Position numbers and translations under genes: made by a program. A stretch of DNA of 14,751 bases from CAYHSY01 sp964359435 (GTDB taxonomy: Bacteria > Patescibacteriota > Minisyncoccia > UBA6257 > JAUSGH01). Shown one piece after another: positions 1-6,398 of the stretch (positions are counted from its first letter, which is position 1; the number at the start of each line of letters is the position of its first letter). The stretch covers positions 1-14,751 of the forward strand of contig CAYHSY010000021.1 of the NCBI GenBank assembly GCA_964359435.1. The letters are read 5' to 3'. A model generated the notes under the pieces. It saw only the letters and a list, made by a program, of their open reading frames with translations, was not told the origin of the DNA and searched no databases.

Positions 1-333
1 GGTCGGACGAGTTTTGTCCACTATGATTCCGGCGGTAGACACTCCACGTTTTTTAAGCTCGGAGAGAAGTTTGGGCGCGGCTTCATCAGCTCCCACCACG
101 GCAAAAATAACGGGCTTCGCACCCAACGCGGCCAAGTTCGTCGCCACATTCCCGGCTCCGCCCGGCACGCGGGTATCTTCTTTAGCGAGGAGCACCGGCA
201 CCGGTGCCTCCGGACTAATGCGGTCAATATCGCCGAAAATAAAGTGATCCAGCATCAAGTCCCCCACCACGGCAATTCTTTTCCCCTTGAATTTATCTAC
301 GAATTTAGCGAGGTTTTTATAGTTTTTGGGCAT
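1..333 (-). CDS. HldE/RfaE-type heptose-7-phosphate kinase, N-terminal part (cut by window edge)
   Basis: This is the first 111 residues of a PfkB (ribokinase) family sugar kinase; the reading frame is open to the left edge. Visible marks are the entry strand KRIAVVGDLMLDHFIFGD (about residues 18-35), then RISPEAPVPV (38-47), which is characteristic of D-glycero-beta-D-manno-heptose-7-phosphate kinase (the RfaE1 domain of HldE), then PGGAGNVATNLAALGA (57-72), the glycine-rich substrate-binding segment of the family. The family phosphorylates heptose-7-phosphate at C1 on the way to ADP- or GDP-heptose for surface glycans. Whether a cytidylyltransferase-like second domain follows cannot be seen. 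The ATG at 333 is the natural start because the conserved fold begins shortly after it, but no well-spaced Shine-Dalgarno is present. A terminator (428-463) separates it from the gene upstream, so it probably starts its own transcript. Confidence 0.85.
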   Translation of the reverse strand, partial: MPKNYKNLAKFVDKFKGKRIAVVGDLMLDHFIFGDIDRISPEAPVPVLLAKEDTRVPGGAGNVATNLAALGAKPVIFAVVGADEAAPKLLSELKKRGVSTAGIIVDKTRPT

Positions 334-390
334 ATTATTATAACCCCCGGACACCCCTCCCAGTTTTTAGGCATCAAAGACCAATATCTT

Positions 391-413
391 GGAGATGCTA
401 TCTCCAACGGAGA
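391..413 (-). repeat. Overlapping alternative hairpins upstream of the heptose kinase
   Basis: Two dyads share one arm. The perfect palindrome GGAGATGCTATCTCC lies at 391-405, and TCTCC-AAC-GGAGA lies at 401-413. On the minus-strand transcript the two hairpins are mutually exclusive, because the segment 401-405 can pair with either side. They lie about 60-80 nt upstream of the kinase ATG and downstream of the preceding terminator. They could be a leader switch or an operator, or just repeat debris; nothing in the sequence decides. Confidence 0.4.
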
Positions 414-427
414 TTACTTTATCCCTC

Positions 428-463
428 AAAAACAAAAAACCGCCGGACATTTCTATCCGACGG
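428..463 (-). terminator. Rho-independent terminator of the amber-split hypothetical gene
   Basis: On the minus strand CCGTCGGA (463-456) pairs with TCCGGCGG (447-440), giving 8 bp including one G-U pair around an 8-nt loop. It is followed at once by a T-rich tract TTTTTTGTTTTT (439-428). It begins 12 nt after the TAA of the 475-909 gene, so it closes that transcription unit. Confidence 0.8.
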
Positions 464-474
464 GGTGGGTTAAG

Positions 475-909
475 TTACTTGCGATTTTTCAATCTTCGAA
501 TAAGAATGGCACGGTCAGTAATGGAGCACAGTTCTTCGCGACGCAACCAGGTGAGAATCCACCGCTTGCCATTCCACTTGAGACACGGCAGCGCATGTTC
601 ACAACCATTATCAAGCCACTCAGTACCCGGAAAAATCAAATTATATTCGCGCCAAAGACGAGGGATAGAATCCTGATGCCTGAGCAACTACTCAGCCGTA
701 GGCTGGCCGACAAAATCACCAAACTTCCTAATCTTCGCAAGCATCGTCCCGATAGAAGCATTCGGTTCTCCCAAAACAAGAAAGGCAACCATTCGCAGCT
801 CACCGGAGAGAAGCGGTACATCCTTCTTCAACTTCCAGCCATCCAGGCGCTTGTCACAGTCGAATTCACTCACGTCCAGTTTCAAGACGGGAAGAGTGAT
901 GATGGGCAT
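475..909 (-). pseudogene. Small CPR-type hypothetical protein interrupted by one in-frame TAG
   Basis: Read from the ATG at 909, this frame runs 73 codons, meets a TAG at 690-688, and continues in the same frame for 70 more codons to TAA at 477-475. The ATG is preceded by GGGGGA (921-916) with 6-nt spacing, so translation probably starts here and not at the upstream TTG at 951. The second half (IPRLWREYNLIFPGTEW, later VP-like CLKWNGKRW and a basic LKNRK tail) matches, from memory, a widespread Patescibacteria hypothetical family with a pattern like GQ..AE-x-LL..Q..IP..WR.YYLVFPGT.W. The first half ends GQPTAE, so the TAG sits inside one continuous domain, at a position that I recall as often aromatic (TGG to TAG is one step). 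It may be a nonsense pseudogene, a readthrough gene or a sequence error. Function is unknown. A promoter (972-1000) and a terminator (428-463) are both retained. Confidence 0.6.
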
Positions 910-971
910 TGTGAGTCCCCCAAAAATTAAGGTACTTTTTTGTGAAGACAATCCCCACGAGACTAATCTAT

Positions 972-1000
972 AATTTAACGGACTTGCTATGACTTGTCAA
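972..1000 (-). promoter_or_regulatory. Sigma70-type promoter for the amber-split gene
   Basis: On the minus strand a perfect TTGACA (1000-995), overlapping the leuS TGA stop, is followed after exactly 17 nt by TAAATT (977-972; 4 of 6 consensus bases). The predicted start of transcription is near 965, about 55 nt before the ATG at 909. Confidence 0.55.
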
Positions 1001-3402
1001 ACAATCACGTTTATCAATCTGTCTTTAACAAAAATTACTTTCTTAACCGATGCGCCGCCAAGCCATTTTTTCACATTCTCTTGCGCTAAAGCCAAGTCCT
1101 TCGCTTCCGCCTCGCTGATACCGCGCCGCGCCTCCGTTGTCGCCCGCACCTTGCCGTTGATCTGGATTACTAATTCAAATGAATCTTCGACTACCAATGC
1201 CTCCCGCCATTTGGGCCACGGTTCATAATCCAAGAGTTTTTTGTGACCTAATTGCTCCGCGAGTTCCTGCGCGATATGCGGCGCGAACGGCGAAAGGATT
1301 TTAACTAAGCTCAAAGCGTCATTTTTTCCAAGCGATAATTTCTCCGCTTCATTTATAAATATCATCATGGCGGAGATGGCCGTGTTGAAATGAAACGCTT
1401 CAATATCTTCGGTAACTTTTTTTATAGTTTTGTGCAAAAATTTCTGGACCAGTTTGTCTGATTCCTTAATTTTTCCGGCCAGGATTACATAATCCCACGC
1501 CCTGTCCAAAAACCTCCGCACGCCCACGATCCCGTGCGGATCCCAAAATTTAGCCGCCTCAAAAGGCCCCATAAACATCTCGTACATCCGGAGCGCGTCC
1601 GCGCCAAACTTCTCGATCATCTCGTCCGGATTCACGACATTCCCTTTGGACTTGGACATCTTGGCGCCATCGGGCCCCAGCATCAGTCCCTGATTCATCA
1701 ATTTCTGGAATGGCTCCACGCTCCCCACTGCGCCGATATCGTATAAAAACTTGTGCCAAAACCGCGCGTAGAGCAGATGCAAGACCGCGTGCTCCACCCC
1801 GCCGATATACAAATCCACCGGTTGCCAGTAGTCGTAATTATTCTTAAACCTTCCCAAACCGATATTTTGATTTTTGATTTTTGATTTTTGATTTCCGAGG
1901 AGATATCCGAGGTAATACCAGCACGACCCGGCCCACTGCGGCATGGTGTTGGTTTCACGCCTCGCCTCCCCGCCGCATTGCGGGCATTTAACCCGCACCC
2001 ATTTTTCTATCGCCCCGAGAGGCGACTCGCCCGTCCCCGTCGGCTCATAACTCTTAACCTTCGGCAACTTCAGCGGCAAATCTTTCTCCGGCACTGCCAC
2101 ATTGCCACATTGCGCGCATTTAATAATAGGGATCGGCTCGCCCCAATATCTCTGCCGCGAAAATATCCAGTCCCGTAATTTATATTTAATGGTTTTTTCT
2201 CCGCCCACTTTAGCAACAACCTCATCTTTAGGTATCAGCGGCCGATCCACTATGGGCAAATTAAATTTCTCCGAAAACTCCCTATCGCGCTGATCGTGTT
2301 GCGGCACGGCCATAATCGCTCCCGTCCCATAAGACGCGAGAACATAATCGGAAATCCACACGGGAATTTCTTCTTTAGTCAAAGGATTGACGGCCTTGAC
2401 GCCCTTGAGCTCCACTCCGGTTTTATCCTTATTTTCCTGCCTCTCGCGGTCGCTCTCGTTCTTGGTTACTTCAACGTATTTTTGAACTTCGTTCCAATTC
2501 TTAATCTTGGATTGTAATTTTGTGACCAATTCATGTTCAGGCGCTAATACGACATAAGTAGCACCGGCCAGCGTATCAACACGAGTTGTGAATATTTCGA
2601 TGTCCGATGACGGGGGACGGGAGACCGAAGTTTTGGCTATCCGCCCTCGGTCTTCGGTCGTCGGTCCTCCGACAATCACGAACCTGATCAGTGCTCCCTC
2701 GCTCCGCCCAATCCAATTCCTCTGCAACTCCTTCACTTTTTCCGGCCAATCCAAGGTATCCAAATCTTTGACCAACCGATCCGCGTAAGCCGTGATTTTC
2801 AAAACCCATTGTTTTAACTTTTTGCGTTCCACCTTGGCGCCGCACCGCTCACAACCGCCGTCCACCACTTCTTCGTTCGCAAGCACGGTCTTATCCTTCG
2901 GGCACCAATTCACGGGCAGTTCCGCCTCATAAGCGAGGCCCTTCTTAAACATCTGCAAAAATATCCACTGCGTCCATTTATAATATTCCGGATCGGTCGT
3001 GTTTATTTCACGGCTCCAATCATAACTGAAGCCCGGCTCGTTCAACTGGCGCTTAAAATTTTTAATATTGCGTTTCACGGCTACTTCCGGATGTATCTTG
3101 TGCTTAATGGCATAATTTTCCGCCGGCAAGCCAAAAGCATCCCAGCCCATGGGGTGCAAGACATTATACCCGCGCATCCGGAAATAACGGCTCAAAATGT
3201 CCGAGCCCACATACCCCAGTAAGTGCCCCACGTGGAGCCCCTCGCCCGAAGGATACGGAAACATATCCAAGACATATTTTTTGCCTTGGCTCGCCGAAGT
3301 TTCAACAAAGGCGGCGGCCTCCTTGGCTCGCCACAATTTATACCCACCCTTGGCCCAAACTTTTCGCCACTTGTTTTCAATTTTTTTGTGATTATAGGAC
3401 AT
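997..3402 (-). CDS. leuS: Leucyl-tRNA synthetase
   Basis: Class I aminoacyl-tRNA synthetase that charges tRNA-Leu in the cytoplasm; 801 residues, slightly short of the 805-870 usual for bacterial LeuRS. The HIGH signature appears as HVGH at 57-60 after PYPSGEGL, and KMSKS is at 581-585. The CP1 editing domain is intact, with TTRVDTLAGATY from residue 272, GTGAIMAVPQHDQRD, then DWIFSRQRYWGEPIP on return to the Rossmann fold. Cys pairs suited to zinc lie in KCAQCG and KCPQCG. Two in-frame repeat-derived insertions stand out: about residues 243-267 just before the editing domain, and about 503-513 in a loop before the conserved DLYIGGVEHAVLHLLY. It has its own promoter at 3542-3570, and its roughly 130-nt leader contains a palindromic element. 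The ATG at 3402 has only a weak Shine-Dalgarno. Confidence 0.97.
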   Translation of the reverse strand: MSYNHKKIENKWRKVWAKGGYKLWRAKEAAAFVETSASQGKKYVLDMFPYPSGEGLHVGHLLGYVGSDILSRYFRMRGYNVLHPMGWDAFGLPAENYAIKHKIHPEVAVKRNIKNFKRQLNEPGFSYDWSREINTTDPEYYKWTQWIFLQMFKKGLAYEAELPVNWCPKDKTVLANEEVVDGGCERCGAKVERKKLKQWVLKITAYADRLVKDLDTLDWPEKVKELQRNWIGRSEGALIRFVIVGGPTTEDRGRIAKTSVSRPPSSDIEIFTTRVDTLAGATYVVLAPEHELVTKLQSKIKNWNEVQKYVEVTKNESDRERQENKDKTGVELKGVKAVNPLTKEEIPVWISDYVLASYGTGAIMAVPQHDQRDREFSEKFNLPIVDRPLIPKDEVVAKVGGEKTIKYKLRDWIFSRQRYWGEPIPIIKCAQCGNVAVPEKDLPLKLPKVKSYEPTGTGESPLGAIEKWVRVKCPQCGGEARRETNTMPQWAGSCWYYLGYLLGNQKSKIKNQNIGLGRFKNNYDYWQPVDLYIGGVEHAVLHLLYARFWHKFLYDIGAVGSVEPFQKLMNQGLMLGPDGAKMSKSKGNVVNPDEMIEKFGADALRMYEMFMGPFEAAKFWDPHGIVGVRRFLDRAWDYVILAGKIKESDKLVQKFLHKTIKKVTEDIEAFHFNTAISAMMIFINEAEKLSLGKNDALSLVKILSPFAPHIAQELAEQLGHKKLLDYEPWPKWREALVVEDSFELVIQINGKVRATTEARRGISEAEAKDLALAQENVKKWLGGASVKKVIFVKDRLINVIV
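1863..1894 (-). repeat. In-frame TTTTTGA heptad repeat inside leuS
   Basis: About four tandem copies of TTTTTGA (AAAAATC-type on the coding strand). The 32-nt stretch is identical to 10573-10604 inside glyS. Here it reads GNQKSKIKNQN, about residues 503-513 of LeuRS, at a variable loop. On the coding strand the unit has no stop codon in any frame; on the other strand it has TGA stops. Confidence 0.85.
2606..2672 (-). repeat. GACCGAAG-type repeat inserted in frame in leuS
   Basis: A GC-rich segment of degenerate GACCGA/GACGGG-like units, containing an inverted pair GACCGAAG (2623-2630) and CTTCGGTC (2652-2659). It encodes LeuRS residues of about 244-266 (GGPTTEDRGRIAKTSVSRPPSS). Typical LeuRS goes from GRSEGALIRF almost directly to xEIFTTR, so about 25 residues are extra. 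I recall similar GACCGAAGACC strings scattered in Parcubacteria genomes; no search was possible here. Confidence 0.6.
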
Positions 3403-3416
3403 AATATCTTACTCAA

Positions 3417-3513
3417 AATAAATCCCTCACCGCAAGCGGTCCCCTCCCTTTAAAAAAGGGGGGTTATTCCCCATTTCTTAAAGGGGGTGCCTGACAAGGC
3501 GGGGGATTTTATT
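3417..3513. repeat. Composite palindromic element in the leuS leader
   Basis: About 97 nt with imperfect outer arms (AATAAATCCC on the left, GGGGGATTTTATT on the right) and several inner hairpins: ACCGC-AA-GCGGT (3429-3440), CCCTTT/AAAGGGG-like pairing around 3450-3472, and GCCTGACAAGGC around 3489-3500. It lies between the promoter at 3542-3570 and the leuS start, so it would be transcribed as part of the leuS leader. It looks like a MITE-like dispersed repeat; similar strings of CCCCCTTT with AAAGGGGG are, from memory, common in CPR intergenic DNA. Confidence 0.6.
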
Positions 3514-3541
3514 CGTCGATGATCTAAATAATCCTATAAAT

Positions 3542-3570
3542 AATATACCCGATTCTCAAACTTTTTTCAA
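3542..3570 (-). promoter_or_regulatory. Sigma70-type promoter of leuS
   Basis: On the minus strand TTGAAA (3570-3565; 5 of 6) is followed by a 17-nt spacer and TATATT (3547-3542; 5 of 6). The predicted transcription start is near 3535, giving a leuS leader of about 130 nt. It overlaps the T-tract of the upstream terminator, which is a natural boundary between transcription units. Confidence 0.65.
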
Positions 3571-3600
3571 AAAACAAAAACCGGCTCGCGGGGAGTCGGC
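3568..3600 (-). terminator. Rho-independent terminator of the metG-tatD-membrane protein unit
   Basis: On the minus strand CCGACTC (3599-3593) pairs with GAGCCGG (3587-3581), with one A-C mismatch and a CCCGC loop. It is followed by TTTTTGTTTTTTG (3580-3568). It starts about 10 nt after the TAG of the small membrane protein gene. Confidence 0.8.
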
Positions 3601-3608
3601 GTGATATG

Positions 3609-3896
3609 CTAAGATACCCACAAACTATGCAAGAATGACCAAATAAGACGCCAACGTATCGTAAGGGCCCCTATCCAAAGAGCAATTATAGTTACCCAAT
3701 CCCCTGTTATGAGATACAGGGGCAATAAAGTTCTTGACTTTCTGCCCGCATAACAGACCCAAGTACAAAAGATTAAAGCAGAAACAGTCAGCCCCACTAT
3801 CCACGGGATCGGCAGCATAGCGCCAACAACCAATCCAGCCAATATGGCGAACCAAAAACTTTGCAATATCTCCCAAGCGCGCTCCGACAAACTCAT
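3609..3896 (-). CDS. Small membrane protein of unknown function
   Basis: This encodes 95 residues with two strongly hydrophobic blocks: about 13-50 (FWFAILAGLVVGAMLPIPWIV then LTVSALIFCTWVCYAG, probably two membrane spans) and about 55-88 (LPLYLITGDWVTIIALWIGAL onwards, one or two spans), separated by the charged GRKSRT. I do not recognise a named family; short proteins of this layout are frequent in CPR genomes. The ATG at 3896 follows GGTGAGAG closely, 28 nt after tatD ends, and a terminator follows the TAG stop at once, so it is the last gene of the metG-tatD unit. A frame starting at 3918 overlaps it but lacks coherent hydrophobic segments, so I prefer this one. Confidence 0.65.
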   Translation of the reverse strand: MSLSERAWEILQSFWFAILAGLVVGAMLPIPWIVGLTVSALIFCTWVCYAGRKSRTLLPLYLITGDWVTIIALWIGALTIRWRLIWSFLHSLWVS

Positions 3897-3924
3897 CTCT
3901 CACCATCCTTTCATTCAAAAATCG

Positions 3925-4806
3925 TTATTCAATCCCAAACACCACTTTAACATTATTTGTCGTGGTTGCACAAATTTCTTCAAAACTTTTTCCGGTAAGC
4001 TCGGCGAATTTTTTGGCGGTTTCCACAACATATGCCGGTTCATTGCGCGCGCCCCGATAAGGAGCCGGCGCCACATATGGCGCGTCGGTCTCAAGCAAAA
4101 TCCGTTCCAATGGAATATAAGCCAGGATGTCGTCATAATCACGCTTCCAAGTAATGATGCCGCCGAAAGTAAAATAAAAACCGGCCTCAACCAATTTTTG
4201 CGTCATCGCAAAACTACCTTCATAGAAATGAATAATCTTGGAAATTGTCTCCCTATGGGAGATGTCCCGAGAGGACAGAAATTGGTAATTGGAAATTATA
4301 CCCAAAGCGTCTTCATAGGCATCGTCGGTGCCTTTTGAAGGGCGGGCATGAATCATCAAGGGTTTGCCGACTTCCAGCGCGATCTCAATCTGTTCCATAA
4401 AAACCTTCTTCTGCGCCTCTTTAACCGAAGTCCCCTGATCCATGCTCCATGTTGAGTGTTCCTTGAGCCGGAAATAATCCAACCCACATTCGCCTATCGC
4501 GACCACGCGCGAGTTTTTAGCCAATTCTTCAAATCTTTTCCTATCAAAAATCTCCGGCTGATTTGATTTCTGTTCTTTCGGATCATGATACCAACCAGCG
4601 GGCACAGCATGATTAGGGTGAAAACCAATAGACGCCCAAACATCGTCGGGATATTTTTCAGCCAAACTGACGGCCGCGAGCGAGGTGGAATATTGGGTCC
4701 CTACGGCGATCATCTTAACGCCTGCCGCGCGCGCCCGCCGGAGCGCTTCCTCGCGGTCAGCGTCATACGCCGGAAATTGAATATGGGTATGAGCGTCAAG
4801 TAACAT
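3925..4806 (-). CDS. tatD: TatD-family metal-dependent hydrolase (putative DNase)
   Basis: TIM-barrel hydrolase of the TatD family, usually a divalent-metal 3'-5' exonuclease on DNA. Expected metal ligands are all present: H6 and H8 (DAHTHI), E106 (AIGECGLDYF), H153 (MIHARPS), H193 (IIHFYEG) and D241 (LLETDAPYVAP). The C-terminal APYRGARNEPAYV is typical of the family. At 293 residues it is about 30 longer than the usual 255-265. The excess is explained mainly by residues of about 170-190, encoded by a two-hairpin repeat (4238-4300), and perhaps by about 116-126 (EHSTWSMDQGT). Its ATG overlaps the metG stop (TGATG), so the two are translationally coupled; metG-tatD adjacency is common in bacteria. 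It probably still folds, because both extras are at surface loops. Confidence 0.9.
   Translation of the reverse strand: MLLDAHTHIQFPAYDADREEALRRARAAGVKMIAVGTQYSTSLAAVSLAEKYPDDVWASIGFHPNHAVPAGWYHDPKEQKSNQPEIFDRKRFEELAKNSRVVAIGECGLDYFRLKEHSTWSMDQGTSVKEAQKKVFMEQIEIALEVGKPLMIHARPSKGTDDAYEDALGIISNYQFLSSRDISHRETISKIIHFYEGSFAMTQKLVEAGFYFTFGGIITWKRDYDDILAYIPLERILLETDAPYVAPAPYRGARNEPAYVVETAKKFAELTGKSFEEICATTTNNVKVVFGIE
4238..4300 (-). repeat. Two-hairpin repeat element inserted in frame in tatD
   Basis: Two adjacent perfect hairpins, TCTCCC-TAT-GGGAGA (4248-4262) and TGTCC-CGAGA-GGACA (4263-4277), are flanked by GGAAATTG on one side and GAAATTGGTAATTGGAAATT on the other. The segment encodes TatD residues of about 170-190 (from IISNYQFLSSRDISHR to ETISK) between the YEDAL helix and the conserved HFYEG strand. 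Typical relatives have a much shorter connection here. The hairpin order and AT-rich flanks look like a dispersed element rather than ordinary protein divergence. Confidence 0.65.
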
Positions 4807-6275
4807 CAGATTCTCGGAAATAAATTATCGATTTTCTGCACGCGCAGGGTCTTGCCGTCCTGCCACTTGATGCCGGCAGTGATTTTGCCGGCGGTGTCCG
4901 GCAAAAACGGCAACAAAAGAGCGGCGACGTTATCGATCAAAACCACGGCATTAAATAACGTCACCCGGTTATCTTTCTCCGCCCAGGGCTTGCGGTCATT
5001 CACATATTTATCGGCAAAAGCCGCCAACTGCCACAGCGCCGTGAGCGCATCGTTGAAGCGAAACCCTTCCATTGCGGCAAACACGCCTTTCCTGGCCGCC
5101 ACAATGGCATCGGCAATTTTTTCGGAAACATCGGCAGCCAAATCGGCCGGAAAATCACCGTGCTTTTCCGCCAGCGTAAAAACCCGCGCCGCCAAATTTC
5201 CCAAACCATTGGCCAGATCGGCGTTGTACCTCTCAACAAATTTTTTGAGCTCAAAATCACCATCTCCGTAGGCTGAAACCTCGCGCAACAAGTAATAACG
5301 CGTGGCATCAACGCCGTATTTGGCAATTATTTCAAACGGATCCACCGCATTTCCCAAACTCTTGGACATTTTCTGTCCGTCAACCGTGAGATAGCCGTGG
5401 ACAAAAATTGTCTTCGGCAATTTTACTCCGGCGGAAAGAAGCATCGCCGGCCAATAAATACTATGAAAACGGTTGATGCCCTTGCCGATGACGTGCGTGG
5501 AATCACTAACATCCAGCCAATACTTCCGGAAATTCGCCGCGTTATCCGCGTAACCCAAAGCGTTGATGTAGTTGGAAAGCGCGTCAAACCACACATACAT
5601 TATTTGCGCGTCATCTCCGGGCACGGTAATCCCCCAGCCCTTGGCGCGTTCCCTGGAACGAGAAATACTGAAATCCTCCAACCCTTCCCGGACAAAAGAC
5701 AACATTTCGTTTTTACGGCTTTCGGGGATAATCCGAATCTCTCCGGATGTCAAAATCTTTTCCAATTTTTTCTGATAATTGGAAAGTTTAAAAAAATAAT
5801 TTTCCTCCTCCACCGTTTCCAATTTTTTACCCGAGTGTTCGGGACACTCTCCGCCAACCAAATCTTTATCCGTCTTGAACTCTTCACAGCCCAGACAATA
5901 AAGGCCTTTATATTTTTTCTTATAAATATCTTCTTTTTTACAGGCAGCCCAAAGTTTTTGCGCGCCCTTGATGTGGCGGTCGTCGCGCGAAGTGCGGATA
6001 AAATCATCATTTGAAACATTGAGAACGGCCAAAAGTTTTTTGAAGCTCCCGGCATGCTCATCGACAAATTCAACCACGGCCTTATGGGCCGCCTCCGCCG
6101 CTTGGGCATTTTTCAACGCATTATCGTCCGTGCCGCTCAAAAAAAATACATCGCCGCCCCTTTGACGATAAAAGCGGGCTAAAACATCCGCCTGCACAAA
6201 TTCAAGCGCGTGCCCAATGTGAGGCGCGGCATTAACGTATGGAATCGAAGTTGAAACAAAAAATGTTTTAGACAT
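4806..6275 (-). CDS. metG: Methionyl-tRNA synthetase
   Basis: Class I synthetase that charges initiator and elongator tRNA-Met. It has 489 residues, the compact form without the C-terminal EMAP/Trbp111-like tRNA-binding domain. HIGH is intact at 19-22 (PYVNAAPHIGHALEF) and KMSKS is at 302-306 (YLTVDGQKMSKSLGN). The connective peptide has a single zinc knuckle built from YCLGCEEF and GGECPEH. WFDALSNYINALGY and FHSIYWPAMLLSAG are the usual methionine and adenylate pocket segments. The ATG at 6275 is preceded by an AT-rich inverted repeat and no clear Shine-Dalgarno. The TGA overlaps the tatD ATG by one base. It is probably transcribed with tatD and the small membrane protein to the terminator at 3568-3600; no convincing promoter is seen directly upstream, so co-transcription from the AI-2E promoter is possible. 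Confidence 0.96.
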   Translation of the reverse strand: MSKTFFVSTSIPYVNAAPHIGHALEFVQADVLARFYRQRGGDVFFLSGTDDNALKNAQAAEAAHKAVVEFVDEHAGSFKKLLAVLNVSNDDFIRTSRDDRHIKGAQKLWAACKKEDIYKKKYKGLYCLGCEEFKTDKDLVGGECPEHSGKKLETVEEENYFFKLSNYQKKLEKILTSGEIRIIPESRKNEMLSFVREGLEDFSISRSRERAKGWGITVPGDDAQIMYVWFDALSNYINALGYADNAANFRKYWLDVSDSTHVIGKGINRFHSIYWPAMLLSAGVKLPKTIFVHGYLTVDGQKMSKSLGNAVDPFEIIAKYGVDATRYYLLREVSAYGDGDFELKKFVERYNADLANGLGNLAARVFTLAEKHGDFPADLAADVSEKIADAIVAARKGVFAAMEGFRFNDALTALWQLAAFADKYVNDRKPWAEKDNRVTLFNAVVLIDNVAALLLPFLPDTAGKITAGIKWQDGKTLRVQKIDNLFPRI

Positions 6276-6281
6276 GAATTA

Positions 6282-6383
6282 AAAAATCAAATATCAAAAT
6301 GACAGATAATAAATAAAAAATAGAAGAATTAACGTATTCTTAAATTCTTGAATTTTACTTTGTCATTTTGAACTTTGATTTTT
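6282..6383. repeat. AT-rich inverted repeat between the AI-2E gene and metG
   Basis: Arms of 23 nt (6282-6304 and 6361-6383) are complementary except for two adjacent positions; their shared core is TCAAAATGACA/TGTCATTTTGA. The 56-nt spacer holds a further small dyad (AAGAATT with AATTCTT). Both arms contain AAAAATCAAA, the same string that forms the heptad repeat inside leuS and glyS. It fills almost the whole 123-nt gap. In the minus-strand transcript it ends in TTTTTT near 6286-6281, so it could attenuate or terminate, or be a MITE-like relic. Confidence 0.75.
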
Positions 6384-6398
6384 GCATTTTGAAGTAGC

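Noticed and set aside
337..342. TATAAT just upstream of the heptose kinase as its -10 box
   Set aside because: It is only 3 nt from the ATG, so transcription would start at or inside the start codon, and no -35 is found at 16-18 nt.
688..690. TAG reassigned as a sense codon
   Set aside because: At least four good genes here end in TAG, two of them followed at once by strong terminators, so TAG is read as a stop in this genome.
244..930. Plus-strand open frame of 228 codons over the amber-split gene
   Set aside because: It spans a minus-strand terminator and the end of the heptose kinase and shows no domain. The minus-strand reading matches a remembered CPR family and has expression signals.
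1863..1894. CRISPR-like array from the regular TTTTTGA units
   Set aside because: The 7-nt units are directly tandem without spacers and lie inside the leuS frame.
2495..2530. Another repeat insertion in LeuRS around KLQSKIKNWN
   Set aside because: The residues look like the heptad product but the DNA lacks the heptad units, and the segment aligns plausibly with the normal LeuRS editing-domain helix.
3403..3541. T-box riboswitch in the leuS leader
   Set aside because: ACCGC/GCGGT and a hairpin-rich leader before a synthetase suggested one, but the conserved T-box string AGGGTGGNACCGCG, a specifier loop and an antiterminator are not present.
4430..4470. Additional repeat insertion in TatD (EHSTWSMDQGT)
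   Set aside because: AACATGGAGCATGG hints at a short repeat, but there are only two imperfect units, and some TatD relatives have a loop of similar length here.
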